A stretch of 64,000 bases of DNA. Origin: Pelagerythrobacter marensis (GTDB lineage Bacteria > Pseudomonadota > Alphaproteobacteria > Sphingomonadales > Sphingomonadaceae). Each line of letters begins with the position of its first letter. Positions within the stretch are counted from its first letter, which is position 1. Below, one piece after another: positions 1-7,882 of the stretch. Below the pieces are notes generated by a model. The model did not search any database and was not told the origin of the DNA. It saw nothing but the letters and a program-made list of their open reading frames with translations. The DNA is taken from assembly GCF_001028625.1 (NCBI RefSeq), contig NZ_CP011805.1, forward strand, positions 806,001 through 870,000, given 5' to 3'. Made by a program: the position numbers and the translations under genes.

Positions 1-416
1 AGGAACGCCTGTTCAAGTCGGACAAGATTTCCACCTTGTGGAACAAGACGGTCGAAAGCTTCGAAGGCGACCCTGCTGCCGGTGGGCTGACGCATCTGGT
101 CCTGCGCGACACGGTAACGGGGGAAACGTCTCGGCTGGACGTCGACGGTGCCTTCGTCGCCATCGGCCATGCGCCGGCGACCGATTTGTTCAAGGGCAAG
201 CTGGAAATGGACGAGAGCGGATATCTGATCGTCGAGCCGGGCTCCCCGAAAACGGCCGTGCCGGGGGTGTTTGCCTGCGGTGACGTGATGGATCACGTCT
301 ACCGCCAGGCAGTCACCGCGGCGGGCACCGGGTGTATGGCTGCGCTCGACGCAGAGCGATTCCTGGCAACGCTCGAATTTGCGAAGAGCGAAGCCGAAGC
401 CGAAGCGGCAGAATAA
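1..416 (+). CDS. trxB: Thioredoxin reductase, C-terminal part
   Basis: The reading frame is open from base 3, so the gene starts upstream of the window; about 137 codons are seen. Thioredoxin reductase is a cytoplasmic FAD enzyme that reduces thioredoxin with NADPH. The visible part holds the end of the NADPH domain and the C-terminal FAD-binding motif GVFACGDV followed by MDHVYRQAVTAAGTGC, which is characteristic of the low-molecular-weight bacterial TrxB family. The redox CxxC motif should lie upstream and cannot be checked. The tail ends in an Ala/Glu-rich repeat (KSEAEAEAAE). It converges on the MAPEG genes. Confidence 0.93.
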   Translation, partial: ERLFKSDKISTLWNKTVESFEGDPAAGGLTHLVLRDTVTGETSRLDVDGAFVAIGHAPATDLFKGKLEMDESGYLIVEPGSPKTAVPGVFACGDVMDHVYRQAVTAAGTGCMAALDAERFLATLEFAKSEAEAEAAE

Positions 417-423
417 GGGCTAG

Positions 424-444
424 CCCGGCCGCCGCGCGGCCGGG
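424..444. terminator. Perfect 9-bp hairpin between convergent genes
   Basis: CCCGGCCGC and GCGGCCGGG form a perfect stem around a 3-base loop, 7 bases after the trxB stop and 4 bases before the stop of the convergent MAPEG gene. There is no T tract on either side, so a role as an intrinsic terminator for both strands is an inference from its position and stem strength. Confidence 0.45.
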
Positions 445-448
445 TCCC

Positions 449-886
449 TCAGGCCATCTCAAAAACCGCCATGCCCGCGTGGATGATGAGGGCGATCAGC
501 ACCAGGCTCGACAGTGCGAACAGCACGAACCGCACCATAACCTTGTTGGCGGTTACCTGAACCAGCGAGTGGATCACGCGCAGTCCGACATAGATCCACG
601 CGATCAGCGCGTTCATCCCGTCGCCTTGCCCGATCAGCGCCAGCACCAGACCGACTGCGTAGAACAGGGTCGGCGCCTCGTGCAGGTGATTGTAGTTGTG
701 GGCTTTCCACTGCACCTTGTCGGGCACGACACCGTCCAGATCCTTGCCCGTTCCGCCAGTCAGGTTCGCGGTGTCGATCTTCGCCCGGCTCATCGCCGGG
801 ATTCGCGTGACATACATCCACAGCCACATGACCATGGTCCACGCCATCAGCGCCACCAGGGGCTGGAGTATCGTCATTCCAATCAT
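449..886 (-). CDS. MAPEG family membrane protein (second of a tandem pair)
   Basis: A 145-residue hydrophobic protein with about four membrane segments. It matches the MAPEG family (membrane-associated proteins in eicosanoid and glutathione metabolism) by length, by an N-terminal helix (about residues 5-25) followed by a polar loop with RIPAM, and by the KAHNYNHLHEAPTLFYA segment that is typical of bacterial members. It is a paralog of the gene at 902-1330, 15 bases upstream in the same direction, so the two are probably cotranscribed. The substrate of bacterial MAPEG proteins is mostly unknown. It sits downstream of btaAB, but a functional link is not shown by the sequence. Confidence 0.85.
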   Translation of the reverse strand: MIGMTILQPLVALMAWTMVMWLWMYVTRIPAMSRAKIDTANLTGGTGKDLDGVVPDKVQWKAHNYNHLHEAPTLFYAVGLVLALIGQGDGMNALIAWIYVGLRVIHSLVQVTANKVMVRFVLFALSSLVLIALIIHAGMAVFEMA

Positions 887-901
887 CAGGTCACTCCGAA
901 A

Positions 902-1330
902 TCAATAATTCAATGCCAGCGCCACGGCGCGCACGGTCAGAACCATGAGGCAGACCGTCGACAGAAGAAAGAGCAGGAAGCGCACGGAAACCCGGTTCAC
1001 CGTCGCCTGCCAGATGGAATGGATCACCCGGATCGCGACGTAGGCCCAGGCGAAGGCGACGTCGTGCGCCTGCGGGCCCAGGATCGCGAGAATCACGACG
1101 ATGGCATAAAACAGCGTCGGCTGTTCGTGCAGATGGGTGTAATTGTGCGATTTCCAGTTGATCCGGTCTTCGATCACCCCTTCCAGATCCTGTCCGCGGC
1201 CGCCGGGTCTGGCGTTTCCCATTCCGCCGAGATTCTTCAGCGCGGGCAGCCGGGTCATGGCCATCCAGACCAGCATGACGAGGGTCCACGCCACCAGCAC
1301 GGCGGCGGGCGCTAGTATTTGTGCCTGCAT
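902..1330 (-). CDS. MAPEG family membrane protein (first of a tandem pair)
   Basis: A 142-residue paralog of the next gene with the same plan: a hydrophobic first helix (AAVLVAWTLVMLVWMAM), a cytoplasmic loop, then KSHNYTHLHEQPTLFYA and two to three further membrane helices. This is the MAPEG fold. The two copies share the Asn-Tyr-x-His-Leu-His-Glu core but differ over most of their length, which suggests an old duplication. The gene starts 55 bases after the btaB stop on the same strand and could belong to the same transcript. No catalytic role can be assigned from the sequence. Confidence 0.85.
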   Translation of the reverse strand: MQAQILAPAAVLVAWTLVMLVWMAMTRLPALKNLGGMGNARPGGRGQDLEGVIEDRINWKSHNYTHLHEQPTLFYAIVVILAILGPQAHDVAFAWAYVAIRVIHSIWQATVNRVSVRFLLFLLSTVCLMVLTVRAVALALNY

Positions 1331-1385
1331 TGAAGAACCCCTCCCTGTATTCCCGCGCGGAGATTGCGCTGGCGCCCACTCGTTG

Positions 1386-2048
1386 TCAAACCTCCCGCGC
1401 GCCTAGCGTGAGATGCTGGCAGTAACCGAAACGACCGCGGCGGTGGCGGCATGACAATCCGCGATTTGCCGCGATCCGGCCCCCCATGTCAGCCAGGCGG
1501 GTTCTCGGTTCGACATGAAACCGGGCCAGCCAGGCCCGCAGGCCACGCGCAAGCGGCGAGGGCAGACCTTCCAGATCGCCGAAATCGACCACGTGCAGCC
1601 GCCCCTCCGGTGCAAGCAGGTCCGCTGCGTGGTCCAGTGCCCCCTCCCAGTCGGGGATCATCGACAGCGAGTACGACAGGAACACGCGATCGAACTGCAC
1701 TCTCCCCAATGTCTCCTGGGGGTCGAACCCGCAGGCATCGCCGTCTGCGAGAATGGCCTGTTCGCCCAGTGCCGCCTTGGCGGAGCGGAGCATTTCTTGC
1801 GAGATGTCGATCCCGTACAGCCGGATGCCGGGCCATCGTCGCTTTGCCTGGGCGAGGTTTCTCCCCGTGCCGCAGGCGATTTCCAGCACGGTGTCGCCAG
1901 GCTGGCAATCGAGATCGGCGATGAGCCGGTCGCGCCCCAGCAGATAGTACTTGCGCGTCAGGTCGTAGATGTGCCGCTGCCCACGATAGACCCGGTCCAT
2001 CAACTCTGCGTGATTGCCCGGCTCTGGCCGGGACAGATGCCGTTCCAT
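1386..2048 (-). CDS. btaB: BtaB, betaine-lipid N-methyltransferase
   Basis: A 220-residue class I SAM-dependent methyltransferase. Motif I is VLEIACGTGRN (about residues 54-64) and the acidic residue of motif II lies in LYGIDIS. With BtaA it makes diacylglyceryl-N,N,N-trimethylhomoserine (DGTS): BtaB adds three methyl groups to the homoserine head group. Its ATG overlaps the btaA stop by one base (TGATG), so translation is probably coupled. The identity rests on pairing with btaA, because many class I methyltransferases look alike. The last 25 residues are rich in Arg and His and may not be conserved. Confidence 0.88.
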   Translation of the reverse strand: MERHLSRPEPGNHAELMDRVYRGQRHIYDLTRKYYLLGRDRLIADLDCQPGDTVLEIACGTGRNLAQAKRRWPGIRLYGIDISQEMLRSAKAALGEQAILADGDACGFDPQETLGRVQFDRVFLSYSLSMIPDWEGALDHAADLLAPEGRLHVVDFGDLEGLPSPLARGLRAWLARFHVEPRTRLADMGGRIAANRGLSCRHRRGRFGYCQHLTLGAREV

Positions 2049-3262
2049 CAGGCCAGCTCGTAGAGGTGGACACCGCCGTAGATCGATGACCTGTCGCGCG
2101 CGGTGAGATCGGCCGACTGTTCCTCGCGGTAAGTCCAGCGGTCAAGCAGATCGGGCGCGAGGCGGCCGGGCAGCAGGCTCGGTTCGGCGGCTGTGCGGAA
2201 GAGGACGCGGGCGCCCGGCCGCGCCGTGCGGGTGATCTGCGCCCAGAGCGTGTTGAGCTGCGCGTCGTCCATCCAGTCCTGCGCGTCGAGCAGAACATAG
2301 CGATCGTGGCTGGTGGCGTCGGCATCGCCGAGATAGTGGACCATGTTCGCGTTGCGCACGTCGAGCCGGTCGATGCGTTCGCGCATCCGTTCCCAGTTGG
2401 CGCGTTGGAGATAGGGGGGCAGGGCCGCTTCCGGCCGGCGGTCGTAGCGACGACCGAATGCCTGCCAGGCGAAGTAGTTGTCCGCCACCGCGAAGCCGCA
2501 GGCCAGCTTTTCCAGCCGCCGCCGCAGGACCACGGCCATTCTTTCATCCCCGGCGAGCGCGGCGTACTGGGCCGGCGGAATGCCCAGTCCGAACAGCGAG
2601 GCCGGATGATCGGTGAGCCAGCGGACGAAGCGCCGGTCGAACACCGGGGCCAGTTCGCGCTCGAACACCTCGCGCTGTTCCTCCAGCGTGGTCGCCGCGA
2701 GAACGCGTGACAGGTCGATGCGGTAAAGGCGGGCGAACAGGTGGGCCATGCCGATGAAGCCGCCCAGCAACCCCTGGCGATAGATGCCCCGCGTGAAGTG
2801 GGTGATCCGCCGTCGACCCGTAACATCCCGGCTTTCCCAGTACTTGCGGCTCTCCGCATCGAGGTGCGGGGCAATGAGGGTATCGTAGATCTCGCGGTTT
2901 TCCTTGTGATCCGCCTCCGCGAAGAAGCGGCGGAACCGGTCGTAAGTCGGCAGGTGGCGGATCGCCGCGATCTTGAGCTGGCCCAGCGCCACATGCGCGC
3001 GGTTGAGATCCACCGCGACCACTTGCGCGGGGTCGGCGGTGAGATAGGACAGCGCATTGCAACTGCCGCTTGCGATGCACAGCACCCGGCTGTCGCGTTC
3101 GATCGCCAGCCCTTCCATGTCGACCAGCGGGTCTTCCCAGATCTGGGCATAGACCAGCCCCTTGAAGGCGAAGGCGAAGGCCCGGTCGAGCAGCTTTTCA
3201 CCCGGCTTCGCCGTCTTGCGCACCACTGCATCGTCGATGATGCGCTTTGCCTGTACCGTCAT
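2048..3262 (-). CDS. btaA: BtaA, SAM:diacylglycerol 3-amino-3-carboxypropyltransferase
   Basis: A 404-residue DUF3419/BtaA-family protein. It moves the 3-amino-3-carboxypropyl group of SAM to diacylglycerol, giving diacylglyceryl homoserine, the first step of DGTS betaine lipid synthesis at the inner membrane. The family pattern is clear: the N-terminal GLVYAQIWEDPLVDMEGL segment (about residues 35-52), then a nucleotide-binding loop LCIASGSCNALSYL (61-74) and VVAVDLNRAHVALGQLK. In Rhizobiales this pathway replaces phospholipids under phosphate starvation. A candidate Pho box lies 48 bases upstream, and the pho/pst operon is 6 kb away. Confidence 0.92.
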   Translation of the reverse strand: MTVQAKRIIDDAVVRKTAKPGEKLLDRAFAFAFKGLVYAQIWEDPLVDMEGLAIERDSRVLCIASGSCNALSYLTADPAQVVAVDLNRAHVALGQLKIAAIRHLPTYDRFRRFFAEADHKENREIYDTLIAPHLDAESRKYWESRDVTGRRRITHFTRGIYRQGLLGGFIGMAHLFARLYRIDLSRVLAATTLEEQREVFERELAPVFDRRFVRWLTDHPASLFGLGIPPAQYAALAGDERMAVVLRRRLEKLACGFAVADNYFAWQAFGRRYDRRPEAALPPYLQRANWERMRERIDRLDVRNANMVHYLGDADATSHDRYVLLDAQDWMDDAQLNTLWAQITRTARPGARVLFRTAAEPSLLPGRLAPDLLDRWTYREEQSADLTARDRSSIYGGVHLYELA

Positions 3263-3309
3263 GTGTTCGCTTCCCGCTGGTGATATCGGGTCGCGACTAC
3301 GCCGCTTGC

Positions 3310-3327
3310 ATGTCCGCCGTGTGACTG
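3310..3327 (-). promoter_or_regulatory. Candidate Pho box upstream of btaA
   Basis: On the minus strand CAGTCACACGGCGGACAT matches 11 of 18 positions of the consensus CTGTCATAWAWCTGTCAY, with the two half-sites at the right spacing. It sits 48 bases upstream of the btaA ATG. The match is modest in a GC-rich genome, so this is a candidate only. PhoB control of btaAB is established in Sinorhizobium meliloti. Confidence 0.3.
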
Positions 3328-3343
3328 TTTCCCCGGTCAGCCG

Positions 3344-4330
3344 CTACCCGGCGGCGAGCGTTTCAGCGAACCGCTGCGGATCGCAATTGCCGCCCGTCAG
3401 CACCACCACGGTGCCATCGTCGACCGGCACTTTGCCGGCCAGAACCGCTGCCAGCGCCGCCGCGCCGCCCGGTTCGACCACCAGGCGCAGGCGCGCGAAG
3501 GCAAAGCGTTGAGCGGCGCGCACTTCCTCGTCGCTCACTGCCACGCCCGGCTCGCTGCGTCCGTTCAACACCGAAAGGTTGATCGGCGCCGTCGCCGTAG
3601 GCTGCAGGGCATCGCAGATCGTTTTCGGGGCATCCTCCCCGGCGCGCACGATCCTACCCGCAACAAGGCTGCGCCCGACCATGTCCCACCCTTCGGGCTC
3701 GACCGGGTGAATCCGCGACTGCGGGCAGGCGAGCGCCAGCCCCGCGCTCAGGCCGCCGCCGCCGCAGGGCGCGACAATGCGTGACGGTGCGCGCCCGAGC
3801 TGTTCTGCAATCTCGATCCCCGCGCTGCCTTGCCCTTCGATCACCCACGGATCGGCAAAGGCATGGACCAGAACCGCGCCGCGCCGCTCCACCTCGCGCG
3901 CGGCAACGGCGTCGCGATCTTCACCCGGCCTTTCGTAGAGTACGATCTCCGCGCCCAGCGCGCGGGTGGCGTCCAGCTTCACCTGCGGCGCGTCGCGCGG
4001 CATCACGATCGTTGCGGCGATACCCAGCCGCCGCGCGGCCCAGGCCACGCCCTGGGCGTGGTTGCCGCTCGACACCGCGACGACACCGCGGGCCCGGTCG
4101 CTTTCATCCAGCGCGCTGAGGCGATGCCATGCGCCCCGGATCTTGAAGGCGCCGACCGGCTGCAGCATCTCCGCCTTGGCCCAGATGCGCGTGCCCGAAA
4201 CCTCGACCGGCAGCAGAGGGGTCGGGGGAAGGATCGCGGCAACAGCCTCCGCCGCGCGCAGAACCCCTTCGCGAGTTGGCGCATGATCCGGGCTGCGATT
4301 CGGGTCGGAGGCAGGGGGCTGGGCGTTCAC
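3344..4330 (-). CDS. Threonine/serine dehydratase (PLP-dependent)
   Basis: A 328-residue fold-type II PLP enzyme. The Schiff-base lysine is K63 in VGAFKIRGA, the substrate loop is SSGNHAQGVA and the phosphate-binding glycine loop is CGGGGLSAG. This set is typical of catabolic threonine/serine dehydratases that release 2-oxobutyrate or pyruvate and ammonia. No C-terminal ACT domain is present, so feedback control by isoleucine is unlikely. Start is a GTG at 4330. A serine racemase or hydroxyaspartate dehydratase cannot be excluded, because the family is close. The 33-base element at 4351-4383 lies just upstream. Confidence 0.88.
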   Translation of the reverse strand: MNAQPPASDPNRSPDHAPTREGVLRAAEAVAAILPPTPLLPVEVSGTRIWAKAEMLQPVGAFKIRGAWHRLSALDESDRARGVVAVSSGNHAQGVAWAARRLGIAATIVMPRDAPQVKLDATRALGAEIVLYERPGEDRDAVAAREVERRGAVLVHAFADPWVIEGQGSAGIEIAEQLGRAPSRIVAPCGGGGLSAGLALACPQSRIHPVEPEGWDMVGRSLVAGRIVRAGEDAPKTICDALQPTATAPINLSVLNGRSEPGVAVSDEEVRAAQRFAFARLRLVVEPGGAAALAAVLAGKVPVDDGTVVVLTGGNCDPQRFAETLAAG

Positions 4331-4350
4331 TGGACAGGTATCCTCGCACG

Positions 4351-4383
4351 AGACATGGACCGCATGTTACACAGTCCTGGAGA
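4351..4383 (-). repeat. Dispersed 33-base element, copy A, upstream of the dehydratase
   Basis: This stretch is identical in 32 of 33 positions to 21540-21572. On the minus strand each copy ends 20-30 bases before the start codon of a minus-strand gene. The core holds the inverted repeat ACATG-N5-CATGT (4353-4367). The rest of the gap 4384-4610 shows no gene and no other clear signal, apart from the ribosome binding site of the next gene. Confidence 0.6.
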
Positions 4384-4610
4384 AGAAAAATCGGCCGCCG
4401 TGCAGGCCCGAAAATTCGCACCGAATTGAAGAGGGCTGCGATGGCGGGCATGGCGGCGGGGGCAGGGCATGGCCCCTGCAATGCCGAACGATGCGCGTGT
4501 AGGAAACCGTTTTTCGGATCGTATTGCGATGGCGGTGCATTTCCCTATGTGAGCGGGCATTATCCATGAGCCGGCGTGAAGGTTCATCAGAAACAAGGGT
4601 TGGAGCAGCT

Positions 4611-5822
4611 ATGTCGAAAGTGCTGGTAATCGGGGCAGGCGGGGTCAGTTCGGTCTGCGTTCACAAGATGGCGATGAATCCCGACATCTTCAGCCAGATC
4701 CATCTCGCCAGCCGCACGAAGTCCAAGTGCGATGCGATCGCCGAATCGGTCCGGCAACGCACGGGCCAGGAAGTCGCGACTTACGAAATCGACGCGGAAG
4801 AGGTGCCCGCGATGGTCAACCTGATCCGCAAGCTCGGGCCGAGCCTGGTCGTCAATCTTGCCCTGCCGTATCAGGATCTGCCGATCATGGATGCCTGCCT
4901 GGAAGCGGGTGTCGATTATCTCGACACCGCGAATTACGAACCGAAGGACGAGGCGAAGTTCGAATACAAGTGGCAGTGGGCCTATCACGACCGGTTCAGG
5001 GAAGCCGGCATCCTGGCCCTGCTGGGGAGCGGTTTCGATCCCGGCGTGACCAGCGTGTTCACGATGTGGCTGAAGAAACACAAGCTGAAGACGATCCGCC
5101 AGCTCGACATTCTCGACTGCAACGGCGGCGATCACGGCCAGCATTTCGCCACCAACTTCAATCCCGAAATCAACATCCGCGAAGTGACCGCCCCGGCCCG
5201 CCACTGGGAAAACGGCAAGTGGGTCGAAAGCCCGGCAATGGGCGAGAAGGTGGAATTCCAGTTCGAGGGCGTCGGCTCCAAGAACATGTACATGATGTAT
5301 CACGAGGAGCTGGAGAGCCTGGCGAAGTTCAATCCCGAGCTTGAACGCGCGCGGTTCTGGATGACCTTCGGCGACGAATATATCAAACACCTGACCGTGC
5401 TGCAGAACGTGGGCATGACGCGGATCGACCCGGTCAAGTATCAGGGGCGCGATATCATCCCGCTGCAGTTTCTCGCCGCCGTGCTGCCCCAGCCCGAAAC
5501 CCTGGGCGAAACGACCAAGGGCAAGACCAACATCGGCGTGATCGCGACTGGCGAAGCGCTCGATGGTTCGGGCGAAAAGACGTTCTACATCAACAATATC
5601 TGCGACCACGAGGACGCTTACGAAGAAACCGGCAACCAGGCCGTCAGCTATACCACCGGCGTCCCCGCAATGGTCGGTTCCGCAATGGTGCTGCAGCGCA
5701 AGTGGGCCGGCGACGGCGTGTTCAACATGGAAGAATTCGACCCCGATCCCTTCCTGGAAATGCTGGGCGAACAGGGCCTGCCGTGGAACGTGAAGGAACT
5801 CGACGGACCGGTGGACTTCTGA
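4611..5822 (+). CDS. Carboxynorspermidine/carboxyspermidine dehydrogenase
   Basis: A 403-residue protein of the saccharopine dehydrogenase (LYS9/LYS1-like) family. The N-terminal Rossmann motif is VLVIGAGGVSS (residues 4-14). These enzymes reductively condense a diamine with aspartate semialdehyde using NADPH, giving carboxyspermidine from putrescine. The downstream decarboxylase and ornithine decarboxylase support this over saccharopine metabolism. The frame is open further upstream, but the ATG at 4611 has a GGAG six bases before it and starts right at the Rossmann strand, so I chose it. Confidence 0.9.
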   Translation: MSKVLVIGAGGVSSVCVHKMAMNPDIFSQIHLASRTKSKCDAIAESVRQRTGQEVATYEIDAEEVPAMVNLIRKLGPSLVVNLALPYQDLPIMDACLEAGVDYLDTANYEPKDEAKFEYKWQWAYHDRFREAGILALLGSGFDPGVTSVFTMWLKKHKLKTIRQLDILDCNGGDHGQHFATNFNPEINIREVTAPARHWENGKWVESPAMGEKVEFQFEGVGSKNMYMMYHEELESLAKFNPELERARFWMTFGDEYIKHLTVLQNVGMTRIDPVKYQGRDIIPLQFLAAVLPQPETLGETTKGKTNIGVIATGEALDGSGEKTFYINNICDHEDAYEETGNQAVSYTTGVPAMVGSAMVLQRKWAGDGVFNMEEFDPDPFLEMLGEQGLPWNVKELDGPVDF

Positions 5823-5889
5823 ACGCATTCGTTTCGCCTGGAGAGTTGACGGGGCGGCACCTACGCTTGGCAAACGCCACGTCTCAACG

Positions 5890-5906
5890 GTGGACGAAGC
5901 GTCCAC
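5890..5906 (+). other. Short hairpin upstream of nspC
   Basis: GTGGACG and CGTCCAC form a perfect 7-bp stem around AAG in the 119-base gap between the dehydrogenase and nspC. No T tract follows. It could be an RNA hairpin limiting transcription or protecting mRNA ends, or an operator; the sequence does not decide. Confidence 0.35.
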
Positions 5907-5941
5907 TCTACGCACCAGCGCGAACCTGATAAGGCTTGAAC

Positions 5942-7120
5942 ATGGAAACCAGAGCCGGCGACCCGGGGGCATTTGCCCATTTTGATCTCAATCGTGTCGA
6001 CAGCCCGGCGTTCGTGGTCGATACGGCCCGCCTGCGTGCGAACCTGCAGGTTCTGGCCGACATTCGCGACGCTGCGGACATCAAGGTGCTCGCGGCGCTC
6101 AAGGCGTTTTCGATGTGGTCGGTTGCCCCCATCGTGGGCGAGTATCTCGACGGGGTCTGTACGTCGGGCCTGTGGGAAGCGCGCCTCGCCAGCGAATTCT
6201 ATGACGGCGAAATCGCGACCTATTCGGCCGCTTACAAGCCGGACGAACTGGAAGAGATCTGCCGGCTTTCCGATCATGTGATCTTCAACACGCCAGGCCA
6301 GATGGAACGGGCGGCATTGATCCTCGACCATGCGAGGGCCGGGGGGCAGGGATTCGATGTCGGTCTGCGCATCAATCCGCAGGTCCCGACCGGGGAAGTG
6401 CCGCGTTATGACCCGTCCTCTCCCGGCTCGCGGCTCGGTTTTCCGATCGACCAGTTGACGCCGGAGATCATGGACCGGGTCGATGGCATTCATTTCCACA
6501 ACTTGTGCGAACAGGATTTCGAGCCCTTGCGCCAGACGTGGGACAAAGTGTTCGATGCCATCGAACCGTGGTTCGGCCAGCTCAAGTGGATCAACATGGG
6601 CGGCGGGCACCACATCACCCGCGCCGATTACCAGCGCGACGAACTCATCGAATTCCTGCGCGATGCGCGCGAGGATACGGGGGCGGAAATCTTTCTGGAA
6701 CCGGGTGAGGCGGTGGCGCTCGACGCCGGCATCCTGGTCGGAACGATCCTCGATTCGCACTGGAACGGAATGCCGCTGGCGACACTCGACGTTTCGGCGA
6801 CGTGCCACATGCCCGACGTCATCGAGGCCCCCTATCGCCCCGCGCTGATGGGCGAGAATGCGGGGAGTGGAGGGGAGGCCATCCGCCTCGGCGGGCCGTC
6901 CTGTCTCGCCGGTGACGTTATCGGCGACTACCATTTGCCCGTACCGTGCGAGCCGGGCCAGCGAATCGCCTTTCTCGACCAGGCGCATTATTCGATGGTG
7001 AAGACGAACACTTTCAACGGGGTGCAGTTGCCGTCGATCTGGCTTTGGGACAGCGAGAGCGATGCGCTCGAACAGGTGAAGAGCTTCGGTTACGAGGATT
7101 TTCGCGATCGGCTCAGCTAG
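5942..7120 (+). CDS. nspC: Carboxynorspermidine/carboxyspermidine decarboxylase
   Basis: A 392-residue fold-type III PLP decarboxylase of the NspC family. The PLP lysine is K54 in VLAALKAFSMW. Family marks are FHNLCEQ, the glycine loop NMGGGHHITRADY, LEPGEAV (phosphate site) and the catalytic Cys region SATCHMPDV. It removes the carboxyl group of carboxyspermidine to give spermidine (or of carboxynorspermidine to give norspermidine). ATG at 5942 follows AAGG at 5931; an in-frame TTG two codons earlier is less likely. It works with the gene before it and with the ornithine decarboxylase at 7883. Confidence 0.93.
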   Translation: METRAGDPGAFAHFDLNRVDSPAFVVDTARLRANLQVLADIRDAADIKVLAALKAFSMWSVAPIVGEYLDGVCTSGLWEARLASEFYDGEIATYSAAYKPDELEEICRLSDHVIFNTPGQMERAALILDHARAGGQGFDVGLRINPQVPTGEVPRYDPSSPGSRLGFPIDQLTPEIMDRVDGIHFHNLCEQDFEPLRQTWDKVFDAIEPWFGQLKWINMGGGHHITRADYQRDELIEFLRDAREDTGAEIFLEPGEAVALDAGILVGTILDSHWNGMPLATLDVSATCHMPDVIEAPYRPALMGENAGSGGEAIRLGGPSCLAGDVIGDYHLPVPCEPGQRIAFLDQAHYSMVKTNTFNGVQLPSIWLWDSESDALEQVKSFGYEDFRDRLS

Positions 7121-7174
7121 AGAACGGCGACCTGTCGCGATGGGATGATTGTTTGGGGAAACGGGGGGAATTCA

Positions 7175-7681
7175 ATGCGTAATCTGTTCAAGCTGGCCAC
7201 TGCCGCCGCGTTCGCCGCTGGCGGCCTGTCCCTTGCAGCGCCGGCATCGGCGCAAACATATTCGGCCGGGCGGGTGATCGAGGCGGTGACCACCAGCGAT
7301 CTCAAGGCGATCGTCACCTCGCTCGATCATGAGGTGGTGGCAGAAGGTGATTACGGAAACGTCAGCATATCGGCGCGGTCCGACACCGGCACCAACTATC
7401 TCGTGATCGGCACGGCCTGCAATGTCGGTGATGTGGCCGGGTGCCAGGGCGTCATGCTGCAGGTCCGCTTCGACGCCGATCCCGATATCACCACGGATGC
7501 GCTGATTCAGGCCAATCTGACGCAGGCGGCCGTCAACACCTGGCGCGACCCGAGCGGAACGATCGGCGTCACGCGCTACGTCGTGCTCGACCACGGGGTC
7601 ACGATGGCGAACTTGCGCGAAAACGTGCTGGTTCTCCTCAGCCTGACGCCCAGCGTCGTGCAAACCCTGCTGGGCGAATAG
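7175..7681 (+). CDS. YbjN-like secreted protein of unknown function
   Basis: A 168-residue protein with a clear signal peptide: Lys near the N-terminus, a hydrophobic run of about 15 residues and an ASA cleavage site near residue 26. The mature part (VTTSDLKAIVTSLDHEV, then alternating strands and NTWRDPSGTIGVTRYVVLDHGV) resembles the YbjN domain, an alpha/beta fold related to type III secretion chaperones. The expected location is the periplasm. ATG at 7175 is preceded by GGGGGGAA five bases upstream. The function is unknown, and its place between polyamine genes may be chance. Confidence 0.8.
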   Translation: MRNLFKLATAAAFAAGGLSLAAPASAQTYSAGRVIEAVTTSDLKAIVTSLDHEVVAEGDYGNVSISARSDTGTNYLVIGTACNVGDVAGCQGVMLQVRFDADPDITTDALIQANLTQAAVNTWRDPSGTIGVTRYVVLDHGVTMANLRENVLVLLSLTPSVVQTLLGE

Positions 7682-7788
7682 AGAACGTCGGTCGCGCGGG
7701 GCGGGGCGCTCCAACCGTCCCGTCGCGCGCCCGCTTCGTCCGACCGGGACTTGCGCCTGAAAGGGCGAGTTTTCACTTGCGGTTCACG

Positions 7789-7875
7789 CTGCGAGGCTTA
7801 TAGGCGCACCCCGCTGCCCCAAGGGGACTTCCTGACCGTAAGGCAGCCTCGTTAGAACTTAACCGTTTGGGGGTC
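7789..7875 (+). ncRNA. Structured leader upstream of ornithine decarboxylase (speF-motif candidate)
   Basis: CGAGGCT (7792-7798) pairs perfectly with AGCCTCG (7845-7851), enclosing a GC hairpin CCCC-AA-GGGG (7817-7826). The segment then runs GTTAGAACTTAACCG into a G-rich ribosome binding site (7869-7873), 9 bases before the TTG start. Alphaproteobacteria are known to carry a conserved RNA, the speF motif, before ornithine decarboxylase genes. The position and structure fit, but I cannot align to the family model here. The rest of the 7682-7788 gap shows no gene. Confidence 0.45.
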
Positions 7876-7882
7876 CCTTGAG

